Under the pieces are notes generated by a model. It had not been told where the DNA came from, did not search any database, and saw only the letters and a program-made list of their open reading frames with translations. DNA of 5,197 bases from assembly GCA_005798205.1 (NCBI GenBank), contig SYKJ01000111.1, positions 1-5,197 on the forward strand. The letters run 5' to 3'. Both the position numbers and the translations under genes were made by a program. This DNA comes from Bacteroidota bacterium. GTDB lineage: Bacteria > Bacteroidota > Bacteroidia > Flavobacteriales > Crocinitomicaceae. Shown piece after piece: positions 1 through 5,197 of the stretch (the stretch's first letter is position 1; the number at the start of each line of letters is the position of its first letter).

Positions 1-1
1 C

Positions 2-364
2 TCTGAATGTAGTGGAGGAATGCAAAAAAGAGTTGGAATAGCTCGCGCAATTGCAATGAATCCAAAATATTTATTTTGCGATGAACCTAATTCTGGTCTA
101 GATCCTAAGACAGCGATTTTAATTGACACATTGATTAAAGATATCACTTTAGAATATAAAATCACAACAATTGTTATAACACACGATATGAACAGTGTCA
201 TGGAAATTGGTGAAAATATTATTTTTCTTCATGACACTAAAAAATGGTGGCAAGGCGATCGAGATTCAATTATTAAAACAGACAACCCTGAAGTTGTTTC
301 TTTTGTGTATGCCTCAGAATTTATGAAGGAAATAAGGAGTTCTATCTTAGGAAACCGTGGTTAA
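2..364 (+). CDS. ABC transporter ATP-binding protein, MlaF-type, 3' part only
   Basis: This is the C-terminal part of an ABC ATPase; the Walker A and Q-loop lie upstream of the window. The frame is open from base 2, so the Met codon at 20 is internal. Visible in order: the ABC signature SGGMQKR (bases 11-31), Walker B YLFCDEP with the catalytic Glu at 83-85, the D-loop SGLDP, and the switch His in ITHDM at 182-184. The tail (FLHDTKKWWQGD, then SFVYASEFMKEI) resembles Bacteroidota members of the MlaF/Ttg2A family. In that family the ATPase drives an MlaE-type permease that moves phospholipids between the inner and outer membranes; it acts on the cytoplasmic face. Its permease partner would be expected upstream, outside the window. 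The signature residue usually Leu or Ile is Cys here (bases 8-10). Assignment to the ABC ATPases is certain; the lipid substrate is inferred from family resemblance. Confidence 0.9.
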   Translation, partial: SECSGGMQKRVGIARAIAMNPKYLFCDEPNSGLDPKTAILIDTLIKDITLEYKITTIVITHDMNSVMEIGENIIFLHDTKKWWQGDRDSIIKTDNPEVVSFVYASEFMKEIRSSILGNRG

Positions 365-379
365 AAGTTTTTGAATTCA

Positions 380-409
380 TTGTTGTTTTAAAAAAATATT
401 TTATCTTTG
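380..409 (+). promoter_or_regulatory. Bacteroidota-type promoter for tRNA-Leu
   Basis: TATCTTTG at 402-409 is an exact match to the Bacteroidota sigma-A -7 consensus TAnnTTTG. A TTG at 380-382 lies 19 bases upstream, the expected position of the -33 box. Transcription would begin near 414-417, giving a leader of about 70 bases before the tRNA. The spacer is A/T-rich (T and A runs at 386-401). This is the only strong promoter I see between the transporter gene and tig, so it may also supply tig transcription through the terminator. No experimental evidence is available. Confidence 0.75.
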
Positions 410-486
410 CATCCCATATTAAAACTAAAGAAATTTTAATTGTTTCAAGCTTTAACGAAAGTTTTAAGGGTATTTAAAAACTAACT

Positions 487-568
487 GCGGGTGTGGTGAA
501 ATTGGTAGACACGCCAGACTTAGGATCTGGTTCCGAGAGGTGTGCGGGTTCGAGTCCCTCCATCCGCA
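487..568 (+). tRNA. tRNA-Leu (anticodon UAG)
   Basis: The 82-base sequence folds as a type II tRNA. The acceptor stem is GCGGGTG (487-493) with CATCCGC (561-567), containing one G-T wobble; the discriminator is A568 and CCA is not encoded. The D-stem is GTG (496-498) with CAC (510-512), with a GG in its loop. The anticodon stem is CCAGA/TCTGG around loop 519-525, with anticodon TAG at 521-523, which reads CUA and, by wobble, other CUN Leu codons. The extra arm of 13 bases (531-543) is CC-GAGA-GG at its core, the long-arm class expected for Leu. The T-loop TTCGAGT (549-555) is canonical. The T-stem GCGGG/CCCTC has an unpaired C545-T559, which is unusual. The gene is flanked by a consensus promoter and an intrinsic terminator. 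Confidence 0.95.
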
Positions 569-573
569 CTATT

Positions 574-606
574 AGGTCTCGTTTTATTAAAGCGAGACCT
601 TTTTTT
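574..606 (+). terminator. Intrinsic terminator after tRNA-Leu
   Basis: AGGTCTCG (574-581) pairs perfectly with CGAGACCT (593-600). The stem can extend inward by one G-T and three A-T pairs to a three-base loop (586-588). A run of seven T's (600-606) follows. It begins five bases after the tRNA 3' end and stops 22 bases before the tig start codon. It may fully end the tRNA transcript or act as a partial terminator that sets the level of tig. Confidence 0.9.
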
Positions 607-628
607 ATTATGAATTAAAAAAAAAATA

Positions 629-1981
629 ATGAATGTTTTCCGTGAGAATAAAGATGCTCTAAATGCTGTTTTGACTGTTAAAATTACAACTGAAGATTAC
701 AAAGATAAAGTAAAAAATTCCTTAGAAAAGTATAGGAAAACTGCAAAAATTCCAGGATTTCGTCCAGGTAATGTGCCTTTTACGTTTATTCAAAAACAAT
801 ATGGAAAGTCAGTCTTAGCTGAGGAATTAAATAAACTTTGTAATGATGGCCTATATAATTTCATAATGGAAAATAAGCTGGATGTACTTGGAAATCCAAT
901 TCCTAAAACAGATTCTCAAGTTGTTGGAAACTTTGATGATCCTAGTGATTTTCAGTTTGAATTTGAAATTGGTCTCTCTCCATTTTTTGATATTCCCATT
1001 AGCTCTAGAACAAACTTTGATTATCCAATTGTTAAAGTGGATAAAGTTTTGATAGATAAACAAATTGAAGATTTGAGACGGCGCTATGGTAAACTTATCT
1101 CGGCAAGTATTGCTGGAGAAAAAGATATGATTCTCGGAAAATTTCAGGAACTCGACGAAAATGGACTTATAAAGGAAAACGGAATTAGTAATTCGAGTAC
1201 AATTTCATTGGAATTTTTAGATGATGCAAATACAAGTCAGCTTTTTGTAGGAAAAAAAATAGGAGATATTTTAGAAATAGATCCGTCTAAAGTTTCAAAA
1301 AATGATAAAGACAAGGCAAGTTTACTTGGAATATCCGAAGCTCAGTTAGTTGGACTTACAAATCGGTTTCAGTTTACAATTTCGGAGATTAAAAACATGG
1401 AAATGGCAGATTTGAATTCTGAATTATTTGATAAATTATTTCAAAATGGAGAGGTTTCAACAGAAGAAGAATTGAGAAACCGCGTTGCTTTGGATTTACA
1501 GAAAATGTTTGCAGGTGATTCAGAACGTATTCTTACTCGAGATGTTTACAATTATCTATTGAACGAAACAAACATGAATTTCCCCCAAGAATTTTTGAAA
1601 AGGTGGATTAAACTTTCCTCTGAAAAGCCAATTTCGGATGAAGAAATAGAACTCGAATTTGACGCTTATTTAAAATCTTTAAAATGGCAATTGATTCAAA
1701 CAAAAATAGTTAAGGACAATGACCTTCAAGTTAGTAAAGATGATGCACTTAATCACACTAAAAGTCTATTGATTGGCAATTATGCACAGTATGGTATGCC
1801 TGCACCTGATGATGAAGAGTTAACTGAAACTGCAACGCGACTCCTTACAAACAAAGAACAAGCCAAAACAATTTACGACCAGTTGGCAGAGAAGAAATTA
1901 ACAGATTACTTTAAAGCAACGGTAAATCTTAAAAATAAAGAAGTTTCTTATGATGATTTTGTTGCTATCGCTTCGAAATAA
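629..1981 (+). CDS. tig: Trigger factor, ribosome-associated chaperone
   Basis: This 450-residue protein is trigger factor, which binds ribosomal protein L23 at the exit tunnel and shields nascent chains in the cytoplasm. The N-terminal ribosome-binding domain (about 1-118) carries the signature GFRPGNVP at residues 43-50, the exposed loop that contacts the ribosome. A middle region (about 160-256) sits where the FKBP-type PPIase domain belongs but is weakly conserved; the segment FVGKKIGD (207-213) is a recognisable remnant. The rest (about 257-450) is the helical SurA-like cradle. Length fits the family (E. coli 432, Bacteroidota about 440-450). The start is chosen because the frame begins MNVFRENKDALNAVLTVKI, matching the usual N-terminus. 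It is preceded by a run of ten A's (617-626) and no Shine-Dalgarno site, typical of Bacteroidota. There is no room for a separate promoter after the upstream terminator. The usual neighbours clpP and clpX are not downstream. Confidence 0.97.
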   Translation: MNVFRENKDALNAVLTVKITTEDYKDKVKNSLEKYRKTAKIPGFRPGNVPFTFIQKQYGKSVLAEELNKLCNDGLYNFIMENKLDVLGNPIPKTDSQVVGNFDDPSDFQFEFEIGLSPFFDIPISSRTNFDYPIVKVDKVLIDKQIEDLRRRYGKLISASIAGEKDMILGKFQELDENGLIKENGISNSSTISLEFLDDANTSQLFVGKKIGDILEIDPSKVSKNDKDKASLLGISEAQLVGLTNRFQFTISEIKNMEMADLNSELFDKLFQNGEVSTEEELRNRVALDLQKMFAGDSERILTRDVYNYLLNETNMNFPQEFLKRWIKLSSEKPISDEEIELEFDAYLKSLKWQLIQTKIVKDNDLQVSKDDALNHTKSLLIGNYAQYGMPAPDDEELTETATRLLTNKEQAKTIYDQLAEKKLTDYFKATVNLKNKEVSYDDFVAIASK

Positions 1982-2029
1982 ATAAATTTGCTGAATTTTT
2001 AAATTACAAAATAGCAAACAAAAATTAAG

Positions 2030-2050
2030 AATGAGTGTTAAAAAATGAGT
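2030..2050 (+). repeat. Short direct repeat AATGAGT upstream of peroxiredoxin
   Basis: AATGAGT occurs at 2030-2036 and again at 2044-2050, 14 bases apart, just upstream of and within the putative -33/-7 spacer of the peroxiredoxin promoter. Two copies in this position could be a regulator site, but at seven bases in AT-rich DNA the repeat may be chance. Confidence 0.35.
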
Positions 2051-2067
2051 TTGAATAGTTAATTTTG
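2038..2067 (+). promoter_or_regulatory. Putative promoter of the peroxiredoxin operon
   Basis: TAATTTTG at 2060-2067 fully matches the -7 consensus TAnnTTTG. The -33 position, 19 bases upstream, holds TTA (2038-2040), a weak match to TTG. Predicted transcription start is around 2072-2075, leaving a leader of about 25 A/T-rich bases before the ATG at 2100. No terminator is evident after tig, so the operon may also receive readthrough. A weak -33 box would fit a promoter that needs an activator, but that is inference. Confidence 0.55.
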
Positions 2068-2099
2068 AAATCTAAATAATTAAATAAATAGTATACATT

Positions 2100-2723
2100 A
2101 TGGCAACTTTAGTAGGTAAACAATTTCCTGACATTACAGTAAATGCAATCGATGAAATGGGCGACACATATCAAATTAATGTCTTAGAGCAAGCAGCAGA
2201 CAATAACAAAAAAGTGCTTCTCTTTTGGTATCCTAAAGATTTTACATTCGTCTGTCCAACTGAATTACATGCATTTCAAAATATCACTGCTGAATTAGAA
2301 AAACGCAATACAATTTTGATTGGTGCATCATGCGATACAGCTGAAGTTCATTTTGCATGGTTGAATACTCCAAAAGATAATGGAGGCATTGAAGGTGTAA
2401 AATATCCCTTAATAGCAGATTCAACAAGAGTTTTAGCATACGAACTGGGTATTTTAGATTATGATATGTACGATGAGGAAGATACCGATGGTGATAATGT
2501 GACTTATAGAGCAACTTATCTTATTGATGAAAAAGGAACTGTCTTTCATGAATCTGTGAATCATATGCCCGTTGGAAGAAATGTTAATGAATTTATTCGT
2601 TTAATTGATGCATTTTCGCATGTTCAAAATCATGGAGAGGTTTGTCCTGCTAATTGGGAAGATGGAAAAGATGCAATGTCTGCAACTCGCAGCGGCGTGG
2701 CTGATTATCTCAGTAAAAACTAG
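2100..2723 (+). CDS. Typical 2-Cys peroxiredoxin (AhpC/Prx1 type)
   Basis: This 207-residue cytosolic peroxidase reduces hydrogen peroxide and organic hydroperoxides. The peroxidatic Cys52 lies in the family motif P45-x3-T49-x2-C52 (DFTFVCPTEL). The resolving Cys182 is in EVCPANW, the hallmark of typical 2-Cys enzymes that form an inter-subunit disulfide. Arg137 in RATYLID is the likely active-site arginine. An extra Cys is at 78. The C-terminus is GVADYLSKN, with YL rather than the YF found in peroxide-sensitive eukaryotic forms. The start at 2100 is supported by the normal N-terminus MATLVGKQFPDI and an A/T-rich leader. It ends in TAG, two bases before the thioredoxin-family gene, so the two are surely co-transcribed and the neighbour is its probable reductant. 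Whether it should be called ahpC or tsaA cannot be settled; no ahpF is in view. Confidence 0.95.
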   Translation: MATLVGKQFPDITVNAIDEMGDTYQINVLEQAADNNKKVLLFWYPKDFTFVCPTELHAFQNITAELEKRNTILIGASCDTAEVHFAWLNTPKDNGGIEGVKYPLIADSTRVLAYELGILDYDMYDEEDTDGDNVTYRATYLIDEKGTVFHESVNHMPVGRNVNEFIRLIDAFSHVQNHGEVCPANWEDGKDAMSATRSGVADYLSKN

Positions 2724-2725
2724 TT

Positions 2726-3040
2726 ATGTTTCTTGAAATTTCGGATGATATTCTGCATGAACTTTTAGCAAACAATGAAAAGGTAATGGTGCAGTATAGC
2801 GCATCGTGGTGTGGAAATTGTAAAATTACGAAACCAAAATTCAAAAGAATGTCAGAGGAAAATGAAGATATTGCATTCTACTATGTGGACGCCGAAAAAT
2901 TTCCTAATTCTAGAAAATTTGCTAGTGTCACTAATTTGCCAACTTTTGCAGCATTTAAAAATGGAACATTAGTGAAAGAAATGCAGGGAAACAAATTAGA
3001 AACTATTCAATCCGTTTTAGATGCGCTTGCCGATAATTAA
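2726..3040 (+). CDS. Thioredoxin-family protein
   Basis: This small protein of 104 residues has the thioredoxin fold signature: W28-C29-G30-N31-C32 as the redox site and the cis-proline P72 in NLPTF opposite it. There is no signal peptide, so it should work in the cytoplasm as a disulfide reductase. The CGNC site differs from the CGPC of classical thioredoxin, and the sequence around it (YSASWCGNCKITKPKFK) matches a Bacteroidota subgroup normally found beside a peroxiredoxin. It starts two bases after the peroxiredoxin stop, with no Shine-Dalgarno site, and its last 20 bases overlap the next gene. The inferred role is to reduce the Cys52-Cys182 disulfide of the peroxiredoxin; which reductase recharges it is not shown here. 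A role as a general thioredoxin is possible but less likely. Confidence 0.92.
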   Translation: MFLEISDDILHELLANNEKVMVQYSASWCGNCKITKPKFKRMSEENEDIAFYYVDAEKFPNSRKFASVTNLPTFAAFKNGTLVKEMQGNKLETIQSVLDALADN

Positions 3041-3278
3041 ACATATCTTAGATTTTGTTGAAAATAATGACGAAGATTATGTTATTGAGACAATTGAAAC
3101 CCTTGAAAATTTGATAGATGCACCTGGATTAAAAGATGAAGAACTGGATGTTCTTGGAGAATTACTTTCCAACTTTTCTGGGGCTCTAGAAGTTCAAAAA
3201 GATATTTTAAACGGTACTCCAAAAAAAGAAGCATTAAATAATTTCATGAAACGTGTTGTGGGGTCAATTGACTCTTAA
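3021..3278 (+). CDS. DUF6952-family small protein of unknown function
   Basis: The 85-residue product is acidic, apparently all helical, with no Cys, no signal peptide and no membrane segment. Recognisable conserved stretches are MRLPIIKHI at the start, NDEDYVIETIETLENL, LKDEELDVLGELLSN, and the C-terminal GTPKKEALNNFMKRVVGSID. I recognise this as the DUF6952 family, found in Flavobacteriia after peroxiredoxin and thioredoxin genes; the family number is from memory. The start at 3021 lies inside the thioredoxin gene (20-base overlap, different frame) and is supported by the conserved N-terminus, which implies translational coupling. Function is unknown. Without Cys it is not itself a thiol enzyme, so a binding, adaptor or regulatory role is possible, but that is guesswork based on context. 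Confidence 0.85.
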   Translation: MRLPIIKHILDFVENNDEDYVIETIETLENLIDAPGLKDEELDVLGELLSNFSGALEVQKDILNGTPKKEALNNFMKRVVGSIDS

Positions 3279-3320
3279 ATCTCTTATTATCGCACTTGTT
3301 TCATTAAAAATTCAGATTTA

Positions 3321-3340
3321 CTGACTACTTTTAGAGTCAG
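3321..3340. promoter_or_regulatory. Palindrome over a putative prfA -7 box
   Basis: CTGACT (3321-3326) and AGTCAG (3335-3340) form a perfect six-base inverted repeat with an eight-base centre. The centre overlaps TACTTTTA (3326-3333), one base off the -7 consensus TAnnTTTG, 25 bases before the prfA ATG. No good -33 box is found 19 bases upstream (TTA at 3304-3306). The arrangement could be an operator on a weak promoter or an RNA hairpin in the prfA leader. It is not a terminator: A's, not T's, follow it on the + strand, and no T run follows it on the - strand. Confidence 0.4.
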
Positions 3341-3357
3341 AAAAAATTGTTTAACTT

Positions 3358-4428
3358 ATGTCTGATTTACTTTCAAAATTAGAAGCCATTCATTTTCGAT
3401 TTATTGAAGTTAGTAAGATGATTACCGATCCGGAAATTATTTCAAATATGGAACGCTATGTTAAGCTAAACAAAGAATACCGAGATTTAGAAATTTTGAA
3501 CGAACGCTATAAAGAGTATAGAAATCTAATTGAAAACATTAAAAGTTCTAAAGAATTACTACTAATAGAGACAGATTCCGAAATGCGAACAATGGCAAAG
3601 GAGGAAATTGATAATCTTGAACAAATTCGTCCTATCATGGAGGAAGAAGTAAAATTATTGCTAATTCCCAAAGATCCAGAAGACGATAAAAACGCAATAA
3701 TTGAAATTCGATCGGGAACTGGTGGAGACGAAGCGTGTATATTTGTTGAAGATATTTTTAGAATGTACTCAATGTACTTCAAAGAAGTTGGTTGGAATTA
3801 TGAAATTATAAACTCCTCAGAAGGATCAATAAAAGGATTTAAAGAAATTTCAATGAGCATAACTGGTGACGGAATCTATGGAATGTTGAAATTTGAATCT
3901 GGCGTACATCGCGTTCAAAGAGTTCCAGAAACTGAATCGCAAGGCCGTGTTCATACTTCTGCAATCACAGTGGCTGTTTTACCTGAAGCAGAGGATGTAG
4001 ATTTTAATCTTGATATGAATGATGTACGAAAAGATACTTTTCGTGCTTCAGGAGCAGGAGGTCAGCATATTAATAAAACAGAATCTGCCATTCGCTTAAC
4101 CCACATTCCAAGTGGGCTTGTTGTTGAATGCCAAGATGGACGTTCACAGCATAAAAACTTAGCACAAGCAATTTCTGTTCTTCGTTCTCGATTGTATCAA
4201 GCTGAGTTAGACCGCGTTCATAATGAACGGGCCGCTCACAGGAAAACCTTAGTTTCAACTGGTGATCGCTCTGCTAAAATTAGAACTTATAATTATCCAC
4301 AAGGTAGAATTACAGACCACCGAATTAATAAAACCATGTATAATTTAAGTTCTTTTATGAATGGTGATGTACAAGAAATGATAGACTCGTTAAAAATGGC
4401 GGAAAATGCCGAAAAATTAAAAGGATAA
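3358..4428 (+). CDS. prfA: Peptide chain release factor 1
   Basis: RF1 (356 residues; E. coli has 360) recognises UAA and UAG stop codons and triggers release of the finished protein on the ribosome. The N-terminal helical domain (about 1-105) is followed by the class-I release factor core with RSGTGGDEA at 118-126. The codon-recognition tripeptide is P190-E191-T192 in [14 protein letters not shown], the PxT of RF1 rather than the SPF of RF2. The catalytic GGQ is at 234-236 ([10 protein letters not shown]), whose Gln is the residue normally methylated by PrmC. The C-terminus is complete ([12 protein letters not shown] onward). The ATG at 3358 gives the normal N-terminus and follows an A/T-rich leader without a Shine-Dalgarno site. 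pyrF starts two bases after its stop. The 79-base gap before it holds a weak promoter candidate with a palindrome. prfA-pyrF adjacency is common in Bacteroidota. Confidence 0.98.
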   Translation: MSDLLSKLEAIHFRFIEVSKMITDPEIISNMERYVKLNKEYRDLEILNERYKEYRNLIENIKSSKELLLIETDSEMRTMAKEEIDNLEQIRPIMEEEVKLLLIPKDPEDDKNAIIEIRSGTGGDEACIFVEDIFRMYSMYFKEVGWNYEIINSSEGSIKGFKEISMSITGDGIYGMLKFESGVHRVQRVPETESQGRVHTSAITVAVLPEAEDVDFNLDMNDVRKDTFRASGAGGQHINKTESAIRLTHIPSGLVVECQDGRSQHKNLAQAISVLRSRLYQAELDRVHNERAAHRKTLVSTGDRSAKIRTYNYPQGRITDHRINKTMYNLSSFMNGDVQEMIDSLKMAENAEKLKG

Positions 4429-4430
4429 TC

Positions 4431-5197
4431 ATGACTAAATTAGACCTTCTTGAAAAAATTAGAGAAAAACAATCTTTTCTATGCATTGGTTTAGATCCCG
4501 ATTTATCTAAAATTCCGAGTCATCTTTTAGACTTTGAAGATCCTATTTTTGAATTCAACAAAAGAATTATAGATGCAACAAAAGATGTGTGCGTTGCTTA
4601 TAAACCAAATACGGCTTTTTATGAATGCTATGGTTCTAAAGGTTGGGAATCTTTTGAAAAAACAGTGAACTACATACCAAAGGATTGTTTTATCATAGCA
4701 GATGCAAAACGGGGAGATATTGGAAATACCTCACGGTATTATGCTAAAACTTTTTTTGAAACTTATTCGTGTGACGCAGTTACGGTAGCTCCATACATGG
4801 GATTCGATAGTGTCCAACCATTTTTTGATAATCCTGGAAAGTGGGTTGTCCTACTAGCTCTTACTTCAAACGAAGGATCATCGGATTTTCAATTCAAAGA
4901 ACTAGCAAATGGCCAAATACTTTATGAAACAGTAATTGAAAAAGCAAAAGAATGGGGGTCAGATGAATCATTGATGTTTGTTGTTGGTGCAACTAGAGCA
5001 GAGGAAATCGAGAATCTTAGAAAATTAGCACCTACTCATTTTTTCTTGGTGCCTGGAGTTGGCGCACAAGGAGGTAGCCTCAGTGATGTTGTAAAATATG
5101 GATCAAATAAGCAATGTGGATTATTGGTAAACTCTTCTAGGGATATTATATACGCCAGCAGTGGCCTAGATTTTGAGTTTTCAGTAAAAAAAGTTGC
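4431..5197 (+). CDS. pyrF: Orotidine 5'-phosphate decarboxylase, 3' end missing
   Basis: PyrF decarboxylates orotidine 5'-phosphate to UMP, the last step of de novo pyrimidine synthesis, in the cytoplasm. The window holds 255 codons without a stop. Motifs visible: CIGLDPD (18-24) with a substrate-binding Asp, [10 protein letters not shown] (56-65), the catalytic [11 protein letters not shown] (91-101) with Lys93 and Asp96, APYMG (120-124), the phosphate-binding VPGVGAQGG (207-215), and NSSR with Arg237. Length and motif style fit the longer type 2 (bacterial/mycobacterial) subfamily of about 270-280 residues, so only some 15-25 residues are cut off. It starts two bases after the prfA stop; AAGGA at 4421-4425, five bases before the ATG, is the only Shine-Dalgarno-like site in the window, though it may simply reflect the Lys-Gly codons ending prfA. 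Translational coupling to prfA is likely. Confidence 0.96.
   Translation, partial: MTKLDLLEKIREKQSFLCIGLDPDLSKIPSHLLDFEDPIFEFNKRIIDATKDVCVAYKPNTAFYECYGSKGWESFEKTVNYIPKDCFIIADAKRGDIGNTSRYYAKTFFETYSCDAVTVAPYMGFDSVQPFFDNPGKWVVLLALTSNEGSSDFQFKELANGQILYETVIEKAKEWGSDESLMFVVGATRAEEIENLRKLAPTHFFLVPGVGAQGGSLSDVVKYGSNKQCGLLVNSSRDIIYASSGLDFEFSVKKV

Noticed and set aside
20..364. ATG at 20 as the start of a short complete gene
   Set aside because: The frame is open upstream to the window edge, and codons before the ATG encode the ABC signature (SECSGG), so this Met is internal to a longer ATPase.
610..618. Two-codon reading frame ATG AAT TAA before tig
   Set aside because: Too short to support as a gene or leader peptide; it arises easily in A/T-rich sequence.
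851..1063. Minus-strand open frame within tig
   Set aside because: Antisense shadow of the trigger factor gene; its translation shows no recognisable family and no start signals.
1987..2018. Inverted repeat TTTGCT ... AGCAAA after tig as a terminator
   Set aside because: Only six A/T-rich pairs with a 20-base loop and no T run after it; expected by chance at this composition.
2284..2514. Minus-strand open frame within the peroxiredoxin gene
   Set aside because: Antisense shadow; low-complexity Leu/His/Tyr-rich translation with no known domain.
3321..3340. Palindrome as a terminator of the redox operon
   Set aside because: Six A's, not T's, follow it on the + strand and no T run follows it on the - strand, so it lacks the U-tract needed for intrinsic termination.
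3507..3782. Minus-strand open frame within prfA
   Set aside because: Antisense shadow; Ser/Ile-rich translation and fully overlapped by the certain RF1 gene.
4070..4258. Minus-strand open frame within prfA
   Set aside because: Antisense shadow of the conserved GGQ region; no family resemblance.
1..5197. A novel defence, mobile or biosynthetic system
   Set aside because: Every long open frame on the + strand is a recognisable housekeeping or redox family, and no transposase, integrase, CRISPR repeat, toxin-antitoxin pair or similar signature was seen.

Overview
The window is AT-rich and looks like a chromosomal housekeeping segment from a member of the Bacteroidota, most likely Flavobacteriales-like. 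Four things suggest this. Promoter-like sites match the Bacteroidota consensus (TAnnTTTG at -7 with a TTG-type -33 box). Gene starts mostly follow A/T-rich leaders without a clear Shine-Dalgarno site. The trigger factor has a degenerate PPIase domain, as is usual in this phylum. The peroxiredoxin / thioredoxin / DUF6952 trio also resembles the flavobacterial arrangement. Genus cannot be determined from the sequence alone. All genes are on the + strand.

Layout. Positions 2-364 hold the C-terminal third or so of an ABC transporter ATPase of the MlaF (lipid-transport) type, whose start lies outside the window. A strong consensus promoter (380-409) then drives a tRNA-Leu(UAG) at 487-568, followed at once by an intrinsic terminator (574-606). 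Only 22 bases later the trigger factor gene tig starts (629-1981). After a 118-base gap with a second consensus-like promoter comes a tight three-gene redox operon: a 2-Cys peroxiredoxin (2100-2723), a small thioredoxin-family protein (2726-3040) and a small DUF6952-family protein of unknown function (3021-3278) that overlaps the thioredoxin by 20 bases. A 79-base gap containing a short palindrome leads to prfA (release factor 1, 3358-4428). pyrF (orotidine 5'-phosphate decarboxylase) follows two bases later and runs off the right edge.

How the genes fit together. The peroxiredoxin reduces peroxides and forms a disulfide; the adjacent thioredoxin-like protein, with an intact WCGNC site, is the obvious candidate reductant. 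The DUF6952 protein is translationally coupled to it but has no assigned role. tRNA-Leu, trigger factor and RF1 all serve protein synthesis or nascent-chain folding, while pyrF makes UMP; their proximity appears to be ordinary gene order rather than a dedicated system.

I see no mobile element, CRISPR array, toxin-antitoxin pair, phage gene or defence system. The points most worth checking are the terminator placed directly before tig without room for another promoter, the uncharacterised DUF6952 gene in the peroxide operon, the palindrome over the putative prfA promoter, and an unusual mismatch in the T-stem of the tRNA.
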